Shown here one piece after another: positions 40,534 through 48,451 of a DNA stretch of 64,000 nucleotides (position 1 is its first letter; the number at the start of each line of letters is the position of its first letter). A program made the position numbers and the translations under genes. The DNA is from Corynebacterium sp. HMSC29G08 (GTDB lineage: Bacteria; Actinomycetota; Actinomycetes; Mycobacteriales; Mycobacteriaceae): the NCBI RefSeq assembly GCF_001806875.1, contig NZ_KV786211.1:93643-157642 (forward strand), written 5' to 3'. The notes beneath the pieces were generated by a model, which made no database searches, had not been told where the DNA came from, and saw only the letters and a list, made by a program, of their open reading frames with translations.

Positions 40534-41742
40534 ATGAGCAAAAGCAACGTAGTGATCGGTATTGCTGGTGGCATCGCGGCCTACAAGGCAGTCGGGCTGA
40601 TTCGAGAGTTCACGGAGACTGGGGACAACGTGAAGGTGGTGCCGACACAGAACGCGCTACGCTTTGTGGGTGCCGCAACGCTTGAGGCGCTGTCTGGAAA
40701 CCCTGTTGACACTGAGGTGTTTAGCCGCGTAGATGAGGTCCAGCACGTTCGCATTGGTCAGGAGGCTGGCCTGATTGTCATTGCTCCCGCAACGGCTGAC
40801 TTGATTGCGCGCCTAGCTGCGGGGCGTGCTGATGATCTGTTGACTTCGACGGTGCTGGTAGCAACGTGTCCCGTTGTGTTGGCGCCTGCGATGCACACGG
40901 AGATGTGGCTTAACCCGGCCACACAGGAGAATGTGGCAACGCTGCGTCGCCGAGGGGTGACGGTGTTGGAGCCGGCACACGGCAGGCTAACTGGTAAGGA
41001 CACTGGCCCAGGGCGGATGCTGGAGCCTGTGCAGATTGCGCAGCTTGCGCGCACGGTGTTAGCAACCGGCCCGATTACGCGCAGCCTGGAGGGCAAGCGC
41101 GTACTGATTAGTGCCGGCGGTACGCAGGAGAATATTGACCCGGTGCGTTTCATTGGTAACCGTTCCTCGGGCAAGCAGGGCTTTGCGCTTGCAGACGTTG
41201 CGGTGCACCGCGGAGCCGACGTCACCATTATTGCTGCCAATACTGATGCGTTGGATACGCCTGCCGGTGCCGAGGTTGTGCGCGTGCGTTCAACTAGAGA
41301 GCTGGAGGAAGCCATGAACGAACACGCTGCGCAGGCGGACGTGGTGATCATGGCCGCCGCCGTTGCTGATTATCGCCCGGAGCAGGAAGCGACGAGCAAG
41401 CTGAAGAAGGGCCAAGCCGATGACTCGCTGTCCACGCTGCACTTGGTGGAAAATCCCGATGTGCTGCGTGGGCTGGTTGAGCGCCGCCAGGCGGGCGAGA
41501 CGGACGCTGTCATTGTTGGATTTGCCGCTGAGACCGATAACCCATTGGAGTTTGGGCGTGCGAAGCTCAAGCGCAAGGGTGCGGATCTGCTGATGGTCAA
41601 TGCGGTCACGGGCGGCAAAGTGTTCGGTGAGTCCCACAATGAGGGTTGGATTCTTGGCGCTGATGGCTCACAAACCGAAGTGGCGCAGGGCTCAAAGCAC
41701 GAGGTGGCGGTAGCAATTTGGAATGCGATTGAGGCCTACTGA
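40534..41742 (+). CDS. coaBC: Bifunctional phosphopantothenoylcysteine decarboxylase / phosphopantothenate-cysteine ligase
   Basis: 402 residues from ATG 40534. The N-terminal flavoprotein decarboxylase has GIAGGIAAYKAVGLIREF, the catalytic histidine in VQHVRIG and the flavin loop APAMHTEMWLNPATQENV. The C-terminal ligase domain has SAGGTQENIDPVRFIGNRSSGKQG and AAAVADYRPE. Two consecutive steps of CoA synthesis. The start follows a -10 box by 8 nt, suggesting a leaderless transcript. Confidence 0.96.
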   Translation: MSKSNVVIGIAGGIAAYKAVGLIREFTETGDNVKVVPTQNALRFVGAATLEALSGNPVDTEVFSRVDEVQHVRIGQEAGLIVIAPATADLIARLAAGRADDLLTSTVLVATCPVVLAPAMHTEMWLNPATQENVATLRRRGVTVLEPAHGRLTGKDTGPGRMLEPVQIAQLARTVLATGPITRSLEGKRVLISAGGTQENIDPVRFIGNRSSGKQGFALADVAVHRGADVTIIAANTDALDTPAGAEVVRVRSTRELEEAMNEHAAQADVVIMAAAVADYRPEQEATSKLKKGQADDSLSTLHLVENPDVLRGLVERRQAGETDAVIVGFAAETDNPLEFGRAKLKRKGADLLMVNAVTGGKVFGESHNEGWILGADGSQTEVAQGSKHEVAVAIWNAIEAY

Positions 41743-41762
41743 AATTAATGGACCGCCCAGCT

Positions 41763-41791
41763 TTGCCAACTTAGACCGCTTGGTCTAGTGT
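41763..41791 (+). promoter_or_regulatory. metK promoter
   Basis: TTGCCA (41763-41768), 17-bp spacer, TAGTGT (41786-41791). The predicted start falls on the A of ATG 41799, so the mRNA should be leaderless; no Shine-Dalgarno is present. Confidence 0.65.
41772..41787. promoter_or_regulatory. McbR-type operator at metK
   Basis: TAGACCGCTTGGTCTA fits the McbR consensus TAGAC-N6-GTCTA of Corynebacterium glutamicum exactly and has 6-bp perfect arms. It lies in the promoter spacer and overlaps the -10 box, ideal for repression. McbR is released by S-adenosylhomocysteine in C. glutamicum, and metK is a known target there. Confidence 0.8.
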
Positions 41792-41798
41792 GTTGGGC

Positions 41799-43025
41799 AT
41801 GTCTGAACAGCACGAGGGAACGTTCCACCGCCTCTTCACCAGTGAGTCCGTGACTGAAGGCCACCCCGATAAGATCTGCGACTCTATCTCGGATGCCATC
41901 TTGGATGACATGCTTGCCCAAGACCCGAAGTCGCGCGTAGCGGTTGAAACCCTCGTGACCACCGGACAGGTCCACGTGGTGGGAGAGGTGCGAACCAGCG
42001 CCTATTCCAACATTGCCAAGATTGTGCGTGACCGCCTGGTGGAGATCGGCTTTACTTCCTCTGAGGTTGGCTTTGACGGACACACCTGTGGTGTCAATGT
42101 TGCAATTGGTGATCAGTCGGAGGAAATCTCCGCGGGAGTGACCACGTCCCAGGAGGTGCGTGAGCACGCCTCCAAGGAGGAGCTTGCGCAGTCCGGTGCA
42201 GGCGACCAAGGCCTGATGTTTGGCTACGCAACGGATGAAACTCCGGAGTATATGCCGCTGCCAATCGCTACGGCACACCACTTGAGCCGCCGCCTGGCTC
42301 AGGTGCGCCACAAAGGCATTGTGAGCGGGCTTCGCCCGGACGGTAAGACTCAGGTCACCTTTGCTTATGACGGGGAGACCCCGGTGCACTTGGATACCGT
42401 GGTGATTTCCACCCAGCACGACCCGGACTTCACTGGCGATGAGCTTGCCGCGGCAATGCGTAAACACGTGCTTGAGTGGGTAGTTGAAGACGCTGATCTG
42501 GGCGCCTTCTACAACGAAGACACGAAGCTTTTGGTTAACCCGTCCGGATCTTTCGTCCTGGGTGGCCCGATGGGTGATGCGGGATTGACTGGCCGCAAGA
42601 TCATTGTGGATACCTATGGCGGCATGGCTCGTCACGGTGGCGGCGCGTTTTCCGGCAAAGATCCCTCAAAGGTGGACCGCTCCGCGGCTTATGCCATGCG
42701 CTGGGTTGCAAAGAACATTGTCGCCGCAGGCTTGGCCAAGCGCGTTGAGGTCCAGGTGGCCTACGCTATTGGCCGCGCGAACCCGGTGGGCTTGTACGTG
42801 GAAACCTTTGGTACGGCGGTTGACGGACAGAGCAGTGAGTCCATTCAACAGGCTGTACAGAAGGTCTTTGACCTGCGCCCAGATGCGATCATTCAGGAGC
42901 TCGACCTGCTTCGCCCGATCTACGCTCAGACGGCAACCTATGGCCACTTTGGACGTACGGATATTGACCTCCCGTGGGAGCGCCTAGACAAGGTTGAGGA
43001 GCTCAAGCGCGCAGCGGGAATCTAG
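41799..43025 (+). CDS. metK: S-adenosylmethionine synthetase
   Basis: 408 residues from ATG 41799. [36 protein letters not shown], and the P-loop-like [19 protein letters not shown] are all present. Makes S-adenosylmethionine from methionine and ATP. Expression is probably controlled by McbR at the overlapping operator. The last four bases overlap the end of the convergent gene. Confidence 0.97.
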   Translation: MSEQHEGTFHRLFTSESVTEGHPDKICDSISDAILDDMLAQDPKSRVAVETLVTTGQVHVVGEVRTSAYSNIAKIVRDRLVEIGFTSSEVGFDGHTCGVNVAIGDQSEEISAGVTTSQEVREHASKEELAQSGAGDQGLMFGYATDETPEYMPLPIATAHHLSRRLAQVRHKGIVSGLRPDGKTQVTFAYDGETPVHLDTVVISTQHDPDFTGDELAAAMRKHVLEWVVEDADLGAFYNEDTKLLVNPSGSFVLGGPMGDAGLTGRKIIVDTYGGMARHGGGAFSGKDPSKVDRSAAYAMRWVAKNIVAAGLAKRVEVQVAYAIGRANPVGLYVETFGTAVDGQSSESIQQAVQKVFDLRPDAIIQELDLLRPIYAQTATYGHFGRTDIDLPWERLDKVEELKRAAGI

Positions 43026-43885
43026 GACTCCTGCTCCTCCCACTTCGCTTTTTCGGCGTCGGACTTCTTCTTGTTGCGTAACGCGACGACGCCGATGACA
43101 ATGCCGATGAGTACGGGGACCCAGATTTTCGAGTACTCCAAAAGCCAAGCCACCCAGTAGGGCAGGTCCGGCAGGTCCGGCAAGGCAATATTCGGCGTTG
43201 GCAACCTCACCTGTGGAAGCTGTGGTACTGGCAAGTCAACGTGGGGTAGCCGGATCTGCGGCAGGGTGAAGTCCGGCAGATCAATATCTGGCAGGTGCTG
43301 CGCAATCCAAGCAAGAAAACGCCCGATGACAGGCGGAAGCAGCAACACAGCCAGCGCCCAACCACCTTTTCCGATGCCCTGTGCGATGGGGAAGAAGGTG
43401 CGCTTGATGTTGCTGGATTCCATAGCTTGGCGGCGGCGCGCGCCCCGCGATCCTTCCGGCGGATCAAACTCCACTACGGTTTTGCCCTCGCGGTAATCCA
43501 CCTCCAGCAGTTCTTTGAATATGTTGAAAGTGAGGTTGAGATGCGGTTTCGCGCGGTCAACGCCGAAGTGCGTCATTATTTTCAGTGCATCTTTAGGGCC
43601 TTGGCCGAATAGAGGGATTCGCCCGGAATCTAGCTCCTCGTACTGTGTTTGCACCTCACCGTTAACGCGGACTTCCAGCCGCGTCGGCGGCCTGCCAAAT
43701 CCCGCACGCAGTCGTTCTGCCACGCTGCCGTTTGCGGGTATGTGCTTGATCAATTCGGGATGCTCGACGAATCGCTCTGGCAGCTCACCTGGCCACGAGG
43801 GGTCGGTTTCCAAAAACTCGGTATCGTAGCCTATACGCACTTCGATCAGGCCGTGTTCGGGATGGTTGAGGCTCCAGGTTTCCAC
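43022..43885 (-). CDS. Membrane protein with LPxxx pentad repeats, function unknown
   Basis: 287 residues, GTG start behind GAAAGGAC. The N-terminal 150 residues are soluble and acidic ([35 protein letters not shown]). A hydrophobic segment ([20 protein letters not shown]) leads into a run of Leu-Pro pentads ([25 protein letters not shown], about residues 205-230), then a membrane helix ([16 protein letters not shown]) and a basic, charged tail. The repeat could form an extended rod or polyproline-like strand. No family recognised. Third gene of a minus-strand trio behind the deacetylase. Confidence 0.8.
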   Translation of the reverse strand: METWSLNHPEHGLIEVRIGYDTEFLETDPSWPGELPERFVEHPELIKHIPANGSVAERLRAGFGRPPTRLEVRVNGEVQTQYEELDSGRIPLFGQGPKDALKIMTHFGVDRAKPHLNLTFNIFKELLEVDYREGKTVVEFDPPEGSRGARRRQAMESSNIKRTFFPIAQGIGKGGWALAVLLLPPVIGRFLAWIAQHLPDIDLPDFTLPQIRLPHVDLPVPQLPQVRLPTPNIALPDLPDLPYWVAWLLEYSKIWVPVLIGIVIGVVALRNKKKSDAEKAKWEEQES

Positions 43886-43900
43886 AGGTGTCCTTTCCTG

Positions 43901-43925
43901 GCTACTTTTGGCGCTACTTTTTGGC
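43901..43925 (-). repeat. 12/13-bp tandem repeat over a stop codon
   Basis: GCTACTTTTGGC is followed by GCTACTTTTTGGC. On the minus strand the stop TAG (43916-43914) of the four-helix gene lies in one copy and a second TAG in the other. Confidence 0.8.
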
Positions 43926-44273
43926 GCCAGCGCTTACGCGGCCACCGATCACGCCACCGAGCCAGCTGCACAGTCCAGCGATGACAACGCAACCAATGCC
44001 ATACACAAAGGTTCCCTCGTTGAGGTAGAGCACCTTGGCAAGCCAAAAGCCAACCCCGCACAGTAAGGGGATGGAATACGTGGGGCGGAACAACGTGGCG
44101 TCGATAAGCGAAACAAGCCCTGCAGTGCCAAAGAGAAACGCAATCATGGCCGCGGGCGCGCTGCTGCCGGCAGCAGGAATGAGCGCGAGTGGAACCACGA
44201 TATACGCTGCAAGAAGGAGATACGGCATGGCTTTAAGCCAGCCGCGGCGTGTTTGTTCCTCAGTTTCAGCCAT
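43914..44273 (-). CDS. Small integral membrane protein, four helices
   Basis: 119 residues with four hydrophobic segments (AMPYLLLAAYIVVPLALIPAA, AAMIAFLFGTAGLVSLIDA, TYSIPLLCGVGFWLAKVL, GIGCVVIAGLCSWLGGVIGG) and charged ends. No family recognised. SLIDAT is encoded by a copy of the window-wide repeat. Lies 22 bp behind the deacetylase and 28 bp before the LPxxx gene, so the three probably form one transcript. Confidence 0.78.
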   Translation of the reverse strand: MAETEEQTRRGWLKAMPYLLLAAYIVVPLALIPAAGSSAPAAMIAFLFGTAGLVSLIDATLFRPTYSIPLLCGVGFWLAKVLYLNEGTFVYGIGCVVIAGLCSWLGGVIGGRVSAGAKK

Positions 44274-44295
44274 GCGTCACAGTCTATTGGGCACT

Positions 44296-45201
44296 CTACG
44301 GGTGCTGCGAGTACACGCGACCCGCCTGGGGCGAAGTAATCATCTGGTCCAGCGAGACAGGGCGCAGCCCCTTGGCGCGCAGGCCATCAATCACGCACGG
44401 CACTGCGTCCACTGTGGGGCCGTGGATGTCATGCATCAACACCACAGAGCCTGGGCGCGAATTCTGCACGGCAACCGCGCACGTCTTGGTCGCGTTGCGG
44501 TGCTTCCAGTCAAGCGTGTCTACGTTCCACAGCGCGACAGCCATGCCGCGGCTTTGAGCCGCAGCGGTCACGCGCGCGTCATACTCGCCGTAGGGTGGGC
44601 GCAACCATCGAGGGGATTGGCCAGTGGTGTCGTTGATGGCCGCATTTGCCCGGTCGAGCTGGTGGTTGATGCCGTTGTGAGATAAACGTGGCAGCTCGCG
44701 GTGGTCCGCGGTGTGGTTGCCAATGGTGTGGCCGCCATTGCGGATGCGTTGCATGGTTGCTGGATATTTGCGGGCGTTGTTACCCATCACGAAAAAGGAC
44801 GCTTTGACGTTCTTCTTATCCAGGATGTCCAGCAGTCGCTCGGTCTCGGGGGCTGGGCCGTCATCAAAGGTCAACGCCACGCAATTGGCACAGGAATCCG
44901 GCGCAGGTTTCGGCTCCTGGGTGCTTTCACGTTCCGGTTCCGCAGGGGGCACTGGGTACGAAGGCAGAGCTGGTTCGTACGGGCGAAGCTCGTTCGGAAT
45001 CGCATTGCGTACCTGTGGGGGTAGGGCGTTGAAGCCTTGCCGCCATGCGTTGTTAACCGCCTGTGAACTGCGCACACCTAAATCGCTCGCCCCAGAGGAC
45101 AGGGCATCGAACGAGGAGGCCGAAGCCTGGATCTCAGCGGTAGGTACAACAAGGGCCAGGCAGCACAATGCAGCCGCAACGGCGCGCGAAACACGATTCA
45201 T
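44296..45201 (-). CDS. Secreted polysaccharide deacetylase (NodB domain)
   Basis: 301 residues. A signal peptide (residues 1-27, ending near QASA) is followed by a Pro-rich linker and a NodB domain from about residue 105: TFDDGPAPETERLLD, metal histidines in HTIGNHTADH, RPPYGEYD, WNVDTLDW and VLMHDIHGPT. All five family motifs are present. It probably deacetylates peptidoglycan or another envelope glycan. Divergent from priA; first of three minus-strand envelope genes. Confidence 0.93.
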   Translation of the reverse strand: MNRVSRAVAAALCCLALVVPTAEIQASASSFDALSSGASDLGVRSSQAVNNAWRQGFNALPPQVRNAIPNELRPYEPALPSYPVPPAEPERESTQEPKPAPDSCANCVALTFDDGPAPETERLLDILDKKNVKASFFVMGNNARKYPATMQRIRNGGHTIGNHTADHRELPRLSHNGINHQLDRANAAINDTTGQSPRWLRPPYGEYDARVTAAAQSRGMAVALWNVDTLDWKHRNATKTCAVAVQNSRPGSVVLMHDIHGPTVDAVPCVIDGLRAKGLRPVSLDQMITSPQAGRVYSQHP

Positions 45202-45302
45202 CTTTAGGGCAAACTCATAGGGATAACTAACGATTTCTATCGCTCACGAGTATGCGCCTGCAACCTACTGATAGCCAATCGGAGGCAGTGCTTGAGATTC
45301 AT

Positions 45303-45308
45303 TAGAAT
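45303..45308 (+). promoter_or_regulatory. -10 box of priA
   Basis: TAGAAT ends 8 nt before ATG 45317; no ribosome site is present, so a leaderless transcript is likely. Confidence 0.45.
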
Positions 45309-45316
45309 TTCACAGC

Positions 45317-47311
45317 ATGTCACAAAACCAAGCCGTCTCCCAGCCCGTGGTTCGGGTGTTGCCGCTGCTTGGTTTGGCGCACCTGGACAGGGAATTTGAT
45401 TACCTGGTTTCTGAGGCTGATTCGGCGTCCGTGCGCCCGGGAGTCAAGGTGCGCATCCGCTTCGCCGGCCGCCTGGTGGATGCGCTGGTGTTGGAACGTG
45501 CCTCCACCTCCACACATGAGGGCAAGTTGCGGTTCATCGAGCGGGTCATCTCTCCGGAGGTAGTGGCTCCCAGGGAGCTTCGTTTGCTTATCGACGCCCT
45601 TGCCAACCGCTACGGCGCCACCCGCTCGGACCTCTACCGTGCTGCGATCCCGGCGCGCCACGCGAAGGCCGAGGAGACGGATACCTCCACACCGTGGCCG
45701 GAGTTGGGACAGGCGCAGGAGCCGGATTTGTCGGCGTGGAGTGCCTATGAGTTCGGTGAGTCCTTTGTGGATGCGGTGTTGGGCGGCGCGGTGGCGCGTG
45801 CCGCCTGGCAGGTGGCGCCGGGGGATGATTGGGCGGCAGCTGTTGCGGCGCTTGTGGTGAAGGTGGCGCTTGAGGGTTTCTCTGCGCTGGTGGTGGTGCC
45901 GGATCAGCGTGATGTGGACTTGGTTGAGGCGGCGTTGCGGGAGTTAGTGTCGGCGAAGCAGGTGACAACGCTGACGGCGTCCCAAGGCCCGCAGGCGCGC
46001 TACTCGCGGTATCTGTCTGTTATCCATGGGCAGGCGCGGATTGTAGTGGGCACGCGTTCGGCGGCATTTGCGCCGATGCAGAATTTGCGGCTGATGGTGG
46101 TGATGTTTGACGGGGATGATTCGCTGGTTGATCCCCGCGAGCCCTATTTTCATGCGCGTGAGGTGTTGACAACGCGCTCGGGGATCGAGCATGCGTCATT
46201 GATCATTGGCGGGCATACTCGTACCGCGGAGACGCAGCTGTTGGTGGAGAGCGGTTGGATGCACAGCCTGGTGGCTCCCCGTGAGGCGTTGCGTGCGCGG
46301 ATGCCACGTATTCATGCAGCGGGCGATTCTGATTTTGAGCTGGAGCGCGACCCGCGTGCACGCCAGGCGCGACTGCCGTCGGTGGCCTTTCAAGCCGCGG
46401 CACGGGCGTTGGAGCGCGACCAGCCGGTGCTGTTCCAGGTGCCGCGCACGGGGTATATCCAAACGTTGGCGTGTGGCACGTGTCGCACACCGTCGAGGTG
46501 CCGTTGGTGTATGGGCCCGCTTGGATTGCCGTCGAGTGGTGAGGCAGCGGCGCCGACATGTCGCTGGTGTGGGCGAATAGATGCGCAGCATGTGTGCCCG
46601 TCGTGCGGATCGCGCAAGGTGCGTGCCGTGGTGGTGGGTACGGAACGCACTGCCGAAGAGTTGGGACGCGCATTTGCCAAGTACCGGGTGGTCACCTCCT
46701 GGGGCGAGAAGGTGCGCGACACTGTGCCAGACAAGGCGGCGATTGTGGTGGCTACGCCTGGCGCGGAGCCGCGCGCAGGTTACGGTGCTGCGGTGTTGCT
46801 GGATACGTGGGCCCTGTTGCAGCGCCCGGATCTGCGCGCTGTGGAGGATGCGTTTGCTCGCTGGGCTGCGGCTGCCACCCTTGTGCGCCACGAAGGGGAA
46901 GTGGTGGTGGTTGCAGATCCCGCCCTGCCTGCGGTGCAGCACCTGATCCGCTGGGATATGCCTGGGTTTGCTGCCCTTGAGCTTGCGCAGCGTCGCGACG
47001 CCCGCTTCCCGCCCGCAGTGCACATTGCGCTTGTCGACGCCCCGCGGGCCGCCCTCGACGACTTCTTCAACAATCTGGACCTGCCCGCCCATGCCGAGTT
47101 GCTTGGGCCCGTGGACCTGCCGCCTGGCGAGCATTTGCCGGGCGAGTGGGACGTTGCCCAGTTTGGGCCAGCGCAGCGGATGCTGGTGCGCGCGCCGCTG
47201 GCTGGGCGAAACGCGTTGGGGATCGCGCTTCGCGCAGGTTTGGTGAGCCGTGGTGCCCGCCGGGCGGACCTGCCGTTGAGGGTGCAGGTCAATCCGATCA
47301 ACATCGGATAA
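45317..47311 (+). CDS. priA: Primosomal protein N' (PriA), helicase motifs lost
   Basis: 664 residues. The N-terminal DNA 3'-end-binding domain (VVRVLPLLGLAHLDREFDYLV) and the zinc-binding cysteines (CGTCRTPSRCRWC, CRWCGR, CPSCGS) are intact. The Walker A loop is replaced by APGDDWAAA near residues 167-175 and the DEEH box by FDGDDSLVDPREPY, so ATP hydrolysis is unlikely. Loss of helicase motifs is known for actinobacterial PriA, which is thought to keep a replication-restart loading role. Next gene in related genomes is def, here only a remnant. Confidence 0.93.
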   Translation: MSQNQAVSQPVVRVLPLLGLAHLDREFDYLVSEADSASVRPGVKVRIRFAGRLVDALVLERASTSTHEGKLRFIERVISPEVVAPRELRLLIDALANRYGATRSDLYRAAIPARHAKAEETDTSTPWPELGQAQEPDLSAWSAYEFGESFVDAVLGGAVARAAWQVAPGDDWAAAVAALVVKVALEGFSALVVVPDQRDVDLVEAALRELVSAKQVTTLTASQGPQARYSRYLSVIHGQARIVVGTRSAAFAPMQNLRLMVVMFDGDDSLVDPREPYFHAREVLTTRSGIEHASLIIGGHTRTAETQLLVESGWMHSLVAPREALRARMPRIHAAGDSDFELERDPRARQARLPSVAFQAAARALERDQPVLFQVPRTGYIQTLACGTCRTPSRCRWCMGPLGLPSSGEAAAPTCRWCGRIDAQHVCPSCGSRKVRAVVVGTERTAEELGRAFAKYRVVTSWGEKVRDTVPDKAAIVVATPGAEPRAGYGAAVLLDTWALLQRPDLRAVEDAFARWAAAATLVRHEGEVVVVADPALPAVQHLIRWDMPGFAALELAQRRDARFPPAVHIALVDAPRAALDDFFNNLDLPAHAELLGPVDLPPGEHLPGEWDVAQFGPAQRMLVRAPLAGRNALGIALRAGLVSRGARRADLPLRVQVNPINIG

Positions 47312-47321
47312 GTTGAAGCGC

Positions 47322-47497
47322 ATGGTACACCGCCCTGTTCGTTTGTTGGGAGACCCCGTGCTATCAGACCCCGCGCTATCAGTCGCTGCGTCCAGCACGA
47401 GAGCGATCACCTAGACGGGGTACTGTTCCTTACACGTATGCAACCGGCAGTATGCGCGGCCGCAATGGCTGAGATTCGCGCCGCTGAATGGTCATAA
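47322..47497 (+). pseudogene. def: Peptide deformylase remnant (internal deletion, frameshift)
   Basis: Def removes the formyl group from nascent proteins and usually lies between priA and fmt. Here ATG 47322 opens MVHRPVRLLGDPVLSDPALS, the typical Def N-terminus, and about 20 codons later the other end appears in another frame: CAC at 47396 starts HESDHLDGVLFLTRM, the HExxH zinc motif and its flank, running to TAA 47497. About 100 central codons, including the GxGLAA and EGCLS motifs, are gone, so the gene is dead. A 15-bp near-perfect tandem repeat (47352-47381) lies in the N-terminal piece. Another def is expected elsewhere in the genome. Confidence 0.82.
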
Positions 47498-47527
47498 AAG
47501 CAGGTTAGAGAAAGAGAAAGGCAAGAG

Positions 47528-48451
47528 ATGCGCTTGGTATTTGCCGGCACGCCGGAGCCTGCGGTGGAGTCGTTGAGGCAGCTGATCGAATCGCAGCACG
47601 AGGTGGTTGCGGTGCTCACCCGACCGGATGCGAGGAAAGGCCGTGGCCGCACGCTGCACCCCTCGCCGGTCAAAGAGCTCGCACTGGAACATGGCATTGA
47701 GGTGCTTACCCCGGTCACGCTGAAGGACAACGAAGAGATCCGCCAGCGTTTGCGCGAGCTTGCACCTGACTGCATCCCGGTTGTGGCCTACGGCAACCTG
47801 ATTCCAGAGGACATGCTGGACATCGCTCAGCACGGCTGGGTGAACCTGCACTTTTCGCTTCTGCCGCAGTGGCGTGGCGCAGCACCCGTACAGCACTCGA
47901 TTTTAGGCGGTGAGACAGAAACGGGGGCGACGGTTTTCCGTATCGACCAGGGCTTGGACACCGGCGAAATCCTCAACGTGCTACCGGATGAGATTGCGTC
48001 GGACGATACGTCTGACGCGCTGCTTGCTCGCCTTGCACGCCGCGGCGCCGCAACTTTGGTGGAGACTATGGACGGGCTTGAAAACGGCACGATTACTCCG
48101 CGTCCTCAAAAGGGCGAGGCCAGCTACGCCGCCAAGATCATGGTGGATGATGCGCGTATCAACTGGGCGCACACCGCTGAGGAGATCGATCGCGCTATCC
48201 GCGCCTACACGTCTGCGCCCGGTGCGTGGACCACGCTCGGTGGGCAGCGGGTCAAGGTGGAGCCGGTAGTGCCTTCAGATACGGACTCGCTGGCACCGGG
48301 GGAGGTTGCGGCTACCAAGAAGGAGGTACGCGTAGGCACTGGCACTGCGGACCTAATATTGACGCGCATCCAGCCTCCAGGAAAGAAAATGATGAACGCG
48401 GCTGACTGGGCGCGCGGTCTTCGCGCAGATGAGCAGGTGGTGTTCGAGTGA
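47528..48451 (+). CDS. fmt: Methionyl-tRNA formyltransferase
   Basis: 307 residues behind GAAAGG. MRLVFAGTPEPAVESL, TRPDARKGRG, the catalytic region NLHFSLLPQWRGAAPVQHSIL with the conserved Asn/His, and the C-terminal OB domain (INWAHTAEEIDRAIRAY, RIQPPGKKMM) are all present. Formylates initiator tRNA. The stop overlaps the GTG start of rsmB. Confidence 0.97.
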   Translation: MRLVFAGTPEPAVESLRQLIESQHEVVAVLTRPDARKGRGRTLHPSPVKELALEHGIEVLTPVTLKDNEEIRQRLRELAPDCIPVVAYGNLIPEDMLDIAQHGWVNLHFSLLPQWRGAAPVQHSILGGETETGATVFRIDQGLDTGEILNVLPDEIASDDTSDALLARLARRGAATLVETMDGLENGTITPRPQKGEASYAAKIMVDDARINWAHTAEEIDRAIRAYTSAPGAWTTLGGQRVKVEPVVPSDTDSLAPGEVAATKKEVRVGTGTADLILTRIQPPGKKMMNAADWARGLRADEQVVFE

